From Phallusia fumigata (lineage: Eukaryota; Chordata; Ascidiacea; Phlebobranchia; Ascidiidae), in the NCBI GenBank assembly GCA_008931825.1, contig QXVZ01024836.1:1358-29342 (forward strand): 27,985 nucleotides of DNA, in the 5' to 3' direction. The notes below the pieces were generated by a model, which saw only the letters and a list, made by a program, of their open reading frames with translations, ran no database searches and was not told where the DNA came from. The translations under genes and the position numbers were made by a program. Of the stretch, positions 26,501 to 27,985 are shown piece after piece. Numbering within the stretch: the stretch's first letter is position 1; each line of letters begins with the position of its first letter.

Positions 26501-27435
26501 TTAAAATATTTGGCCTGTATATCTATGACAAGAGTTATGAACAGATTCGTGTCTTGCGTTCCAAACTAGAATAAACTACTTTTAGGAATTGGATTTGGAA
26601 TGATAACGGCTTCTTTGCTGGTCTGCATCTACTACAATGTGATCATAGCTTGGGCGCTATTCTATCTCTTCGCTTCTTTCCAAGCTGTTTTGCCTTGGAC
26701 CTTATGTGATCAGTGGTGGAACGTCGAATCACGATGCGTGGTGAGTGGTTTGTGATTCGTGATACGGTCACATGATTGCGACATAATTTCATGTGAGCGT
26801 GGCGTTTTATCTAAGTTAGATTAATTCGTGAAAAAGTGGGCAATTAAGAATTATTATTAATTAACAGTCGTGATACATTCACATGATCATTGTTCTAATT
26901 GAGCATATCAGTTGACCAAATTGTCTGTGATTCGTGACACATTCACGATTTAAGAGCATTATAAACGAGAGTATCGTATGAAAAGTATTACTTTTATTAA
27001 TGTTTCAAAACTCGTTGTGTTGACCAAAGTGAAACTTGTGCACAGTCTATTCGTGATACGCTCACATGACCACTTTTTTGATTTTTCATCTTTATGAAAG
27101 CTTCATCTTTATGAAAGCAAAGACGCTCACATGAACACTTTTTTGATTTTTTATCTTTGTGAAAGCTACGTGAACTCTTTAATTACGATGCGAATCGTAT
27201 GATTATTGATTCATTGCTGATTTCAAATATCGCGATGGAAGAGTCACAAATTTGTATGCCGCAGTTAAAAAGACTGTATTTTCCGGCAGAATGACACACT
27301 AGCCAATTCCACAATGCCCCCTACTACAACCTCCATGCCAACGACCACGCCTGACGTCACCGCTGGTACTACGTCATCAGCCAACGTGACGTCAAATGCG
27401 ACGAGACTGGTCAGCACGTCAGAAGAATATTGGAA
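20565..27435 (+). CDS. SLC6 sodium:neurotransmitter symporter family transporter, 5' part
   Basis: Exons: probable start exon 20565-20588, then 25158-25434, 26586-26740 and 27290-27435 (phases 0, 1, 0, 2); the gene continues beyond the window. The product has the SLC6 signature [10 protein letters not shown] in TM1, GGGAFLIPY leading into TM2, [16 protein letters not shown], then TM3 ([18 protein letters not shown]) and the EL2 cysteine pair around WWN. SLC6 proteins co-transport Na+ and Cl- with amino acids or amines at the plasma membrane. GYCVGLGN has Gly where monoamine carriers have Asp, so an amino acid type substrate is likely; resemblance is closest to glycine/proline-type members, by eye. 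TM4-12 lie outside the window. Confidence 0.9.
21165..21405 (-). mobile_element. SINE family A copy, minus strand
   Basis: Read on the minus strand: TGGTTCGAATCCCGTCTCGG (B-box 21376-21386), GCGGCATTGCTCCAA, AACTGCAATGAGGCGGGTAG, ACGGTGGACTCATTGTGAGC and a GTTGTTCCGTCCACC tail. All modules match 22861-23165 in the same order; the A-box end is missing. Confidence 0.8.
22861..23165 (+). mobile_element. Full SINE family A copy
   Basis: The tRNA-derived head has A-box TTGACCGAGTGGTTAGCGC (tRNA-Ser/Leu type) and B-box GGTTCCAATCC (22916-22926). A body follows (GCGGCATTGCTCCAACCCAA, then TTGCAGTTACCGACTT), an A-rich joint and a second module from GGAACTGCAGGCAGGTAG to CGTTGCTCCGTTCAC. Overlapping open frames on both strands come from this element. 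Confidence 0.8.
23711..23800. mobile_element. Possible hAT-like terminus
   Basis: AGGGGTATCCCTAACCCCTA then GGGGTACGA resembles short hAT-type ends; no matching second end found. Low confidence. Confidence 0.25.
24561..24713 (+). pseudogene. Degenerate duplicate of the SLC6 exon 2 / intron 2 boundary
   Basis: GCAGTGCCTTCGCTCAAAGG then TAAACGTGACGTCAC matches GCAGTGCCCGCGTTCAAAGG then TAAGCGTGACGTCAT at 25416-25450. The match continues through GATGACGTG, poly-A/T runs, TGTGACGTAAGA and TGTGACGT to about 25592. Homology starts abruptly at GCAGTGCC, so only the last 19 bases of the exon are present. It is a remnant of a local duplication and would not work as an exon. Confidence 0.75.
24805..24875 (+). 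mobile_element. Degenerate SINE family A tail
   Basis: CAGCTGGCTCAACGGTAGAC, then ATAAGCATAACCTCCGGGTG and TTATTCACCCCACAGAG loosely follow the family A tail. Confidence 0.4.
25010..25105 (+). mobile_element. SINE family A tail fragment
   Basis: GAACTGCAATGAGGCAGGTA, then GCTCGACGGTGGACTCATTA, GCATAACACATTCAGGCGTT and TCGCCCACCGAGGATA. Head absent. It ends about 55 bp before the SLC6 exon 2 acceptor. Confidence 0.75.
25158..25434 (+). CDS. SLC6 exon 2: TM1-TM2
   Basis: Acceptor TTTTTTTATCATCAG, donor GTAAGC at 25435; 92 codons plus one base. [20 protein letters not shown] leads into [10 protein letters not shown] and the unwound TM1 that holds Na+, Cl- and substrate in this family. The usual NGGGAF is here SGGGAF. 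TM2 is [16 protein letters not shown], followed by the IL1 end WRAVPAFKG. Confidence 0.93.
25435..26585. other. SLC6 intron 2
   Basis: Its first 160 bp are rich in TGACGT/GACGTCA and poly-A/T and are the source of the duplicate at 24.6 kb. 25770-25805 (GAACTCGTAAGCGAACCCGC) weakly resembles the 70-bp array unit. 26014-26225 is hAT-like. The rest is unassigned. Confidence 0.6.
26014..26225. mobile_element. hAT-like element copy without minisatellite
   Basis: It starts CAGTGGTACCCAACCTTTTA; then GTTTCTAGAGGTGCGTTCGA, GTCGTCTTTTGCAAGTTCGC and TTATGCATGCAT match the 18401-18960 element in the same order. Confidence 0.5.
26586..26740 (+). CDS. SLC6 exon 3: TM3 and start of EL2
   Basis: Acceptor ACTACTTTTAG, donor GTGAGT at 26741; two bases then 51 codons. 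[20 protein letters not shown] and [17 protein letters not shown] form TM3 with the conserved [15 protein letters not shown] provides the EL2 disulfide cysteines. Confidence 0.93.
26741..27289. repeat. SLC6 intron 3 with TTCGTGATACG-TCACATGA repeats
   Basis: Related short motifs at about 26755, 26868, 26930, 27050 and 27122 (TTCGTGATACGGTCACATGA and variants). 27057-27105 and 27121-27167 form a diverged direct repeat (GACGCTCACATGA, CACTTTTTTGATTTTT). No coding signal. Confidence 0.65.
27290..27435 (+). CDS. SLC6 exon 4: glycosylated extracellular loop 2
   Basis: Acceptor TATTTTCCGGCAG, donor GTAAGT at 27436; 48 codons plus two bases, so the next exon lies outside. A Thr/Ser-rich loop with four N-glycosylation sequons (NDT, NST, NVT, NAT) ends in SEEYW, the conserved motif before TM4. 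The threonine-rich stretch is longer than in many relatives. Two TGACGTCA sites lie in the coding sequence (27352, 27387). Confidence 0.88.
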
Positions 27436-27489
27436 GTAAGTTCAGGTTTACGAAGGGTCCAAGCGTTTTCATTCGCAGGGAGTAGAAAA

Positions 27490-27625
27490 ACATAGCCAGC
27501 GGTGGGATTCGAACCCACGACATCAGGTTATCTAAATCAAACATGAAAATCACAGTACGCCAGGCCTGCAAGATTCGTTGTACCGAATCATAGTCGGCCT
27601 TGCAAGCTTTTCCAACAGGTAAGGC
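27490..27625 (-). mobile_element. SINE family B copy, minus strand
   Basis: B-box complement GGTGGGATTCGAACCCACGA and tail complement ATCACAGTACGCCAGGCCTG with ACCGAATCATAGTCGGCC. Matches 15625-15805 in opposite orientation. Confidence 0.7.
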
Positions 27626-27639
27626 GTGGCTTAAAAGTC

Positions 27640-27985
27640 AAGCGTAGGGTTGGGATTCTAACCCACAACAGGAGCCTATCAGTGGCCGGCGCATACACCA
27701 CTACCTGCTGCACACGTGACCTTCCATAGAGGGGTCGCCAAATCAGCTTTAGTATACCATGCCTTGCTAACCGTAAATGCTTGGAATGCCGACTATGATT
27801 CGGTATAACGCCTCTTGCATGCCTGGCGTACTATGATTTATATTTGAGTATGCCATTGTCGTTGGACTGGATGAATACTATAGGACAGGTCCCAGTACCA
27901 AATATGCGCAAGCATTTAATGCACAATTGTATGCTGTGGCCGATCTAGCGATCTACTACTAGAAGCCGACATGTGCAGCATACAG
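27640..27985. mobile_element. Rearranged SINE family B fragments at the window end
   Basis: A minus-strand head (GGGTTGGGATTCTAACCCAC, 27645-27720) is followed by a plus-strand tail (CCGACTATGATTCGGTATAA, then CGCCTCTTGCATGCCTGGCG, 27795-27838). The last 30 bases match 11871-11900. Opposite head and tail orientations show two fragments, not one element. Confidence 0.55.

Overview
The window looks like animal nuclear DNA. Genes are split by GT-AG introns, exon phases chain correctly, introns run from about 70 bp to several kb, and the DNA is AT-rich with many tRNA-derived SINEs, MITE-like elements and minisatellites. Gene content (ZU5-UPA protein, ankyrin-SOCS box protein, SLC6 transporter) and the many TGACGTCA palindromes suggest an invertebrate deuterostome. 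A tunicate such as Ciona is my best guess, by inference only. Single Ns at 2259, 7709 and 16984 look like assembly joins.

Layout: 1-3115 is a degenerate 32-bp tandem satellite, entering from outside the window and broken by three related non-satellite segments. 3116-4033 is a gene-free upstream region with two CCAAT boxes. 4034-10263 (+) is a 15-exon gene, pieced together by splice phase, encoding two tandem ZU5-UPA modules. Module 1 has an in-frame TAA in its UPA exon, and module 2 contains a 253-bp duplication joined by one N that looks like an assembly error. 10264-13590 is 3' flank, SINE and MITE-like sequence.

13600-14955 is an inverted pair of 70-bp arrays, about seven units each. The first coding exon of a second gene (14323-14445) lies in the spacer between them. 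That gene (14323-19728, +) is an ASB1-like ankyrin repeat and SOCS box protein, a predicted substrate receptor for a Cullin-5/Elongin B-C ubiquitin ligase. Its last intron holds a hAT-like element with a 49-bp minisatellite and a 72-bp tRNA-like tandem array.

19729-20564 is an intergenic region with four perfect CRE palindromes and probably the promoter of the third gene. 20565-27435 (+) is the 5' part of an SLC6 Na+/Cl--dependent amino-acid-type transporter; it continues past the window. A degenerate copy of one of its exon-intron boundaries lies upstream in its own first intron. The window ends in SINE fragments.

No pathway link between the three genes is visible. All three lie on the + strand and I found no convincing minus-strand gene. 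The most unusual structures are the tandem ZU5-UPA gene, the inverted arrays around ASB exon 1, the concentration of TGACGTCA in the right half, and the 32-bp satellite that carries bZIP-like sites in each unit.
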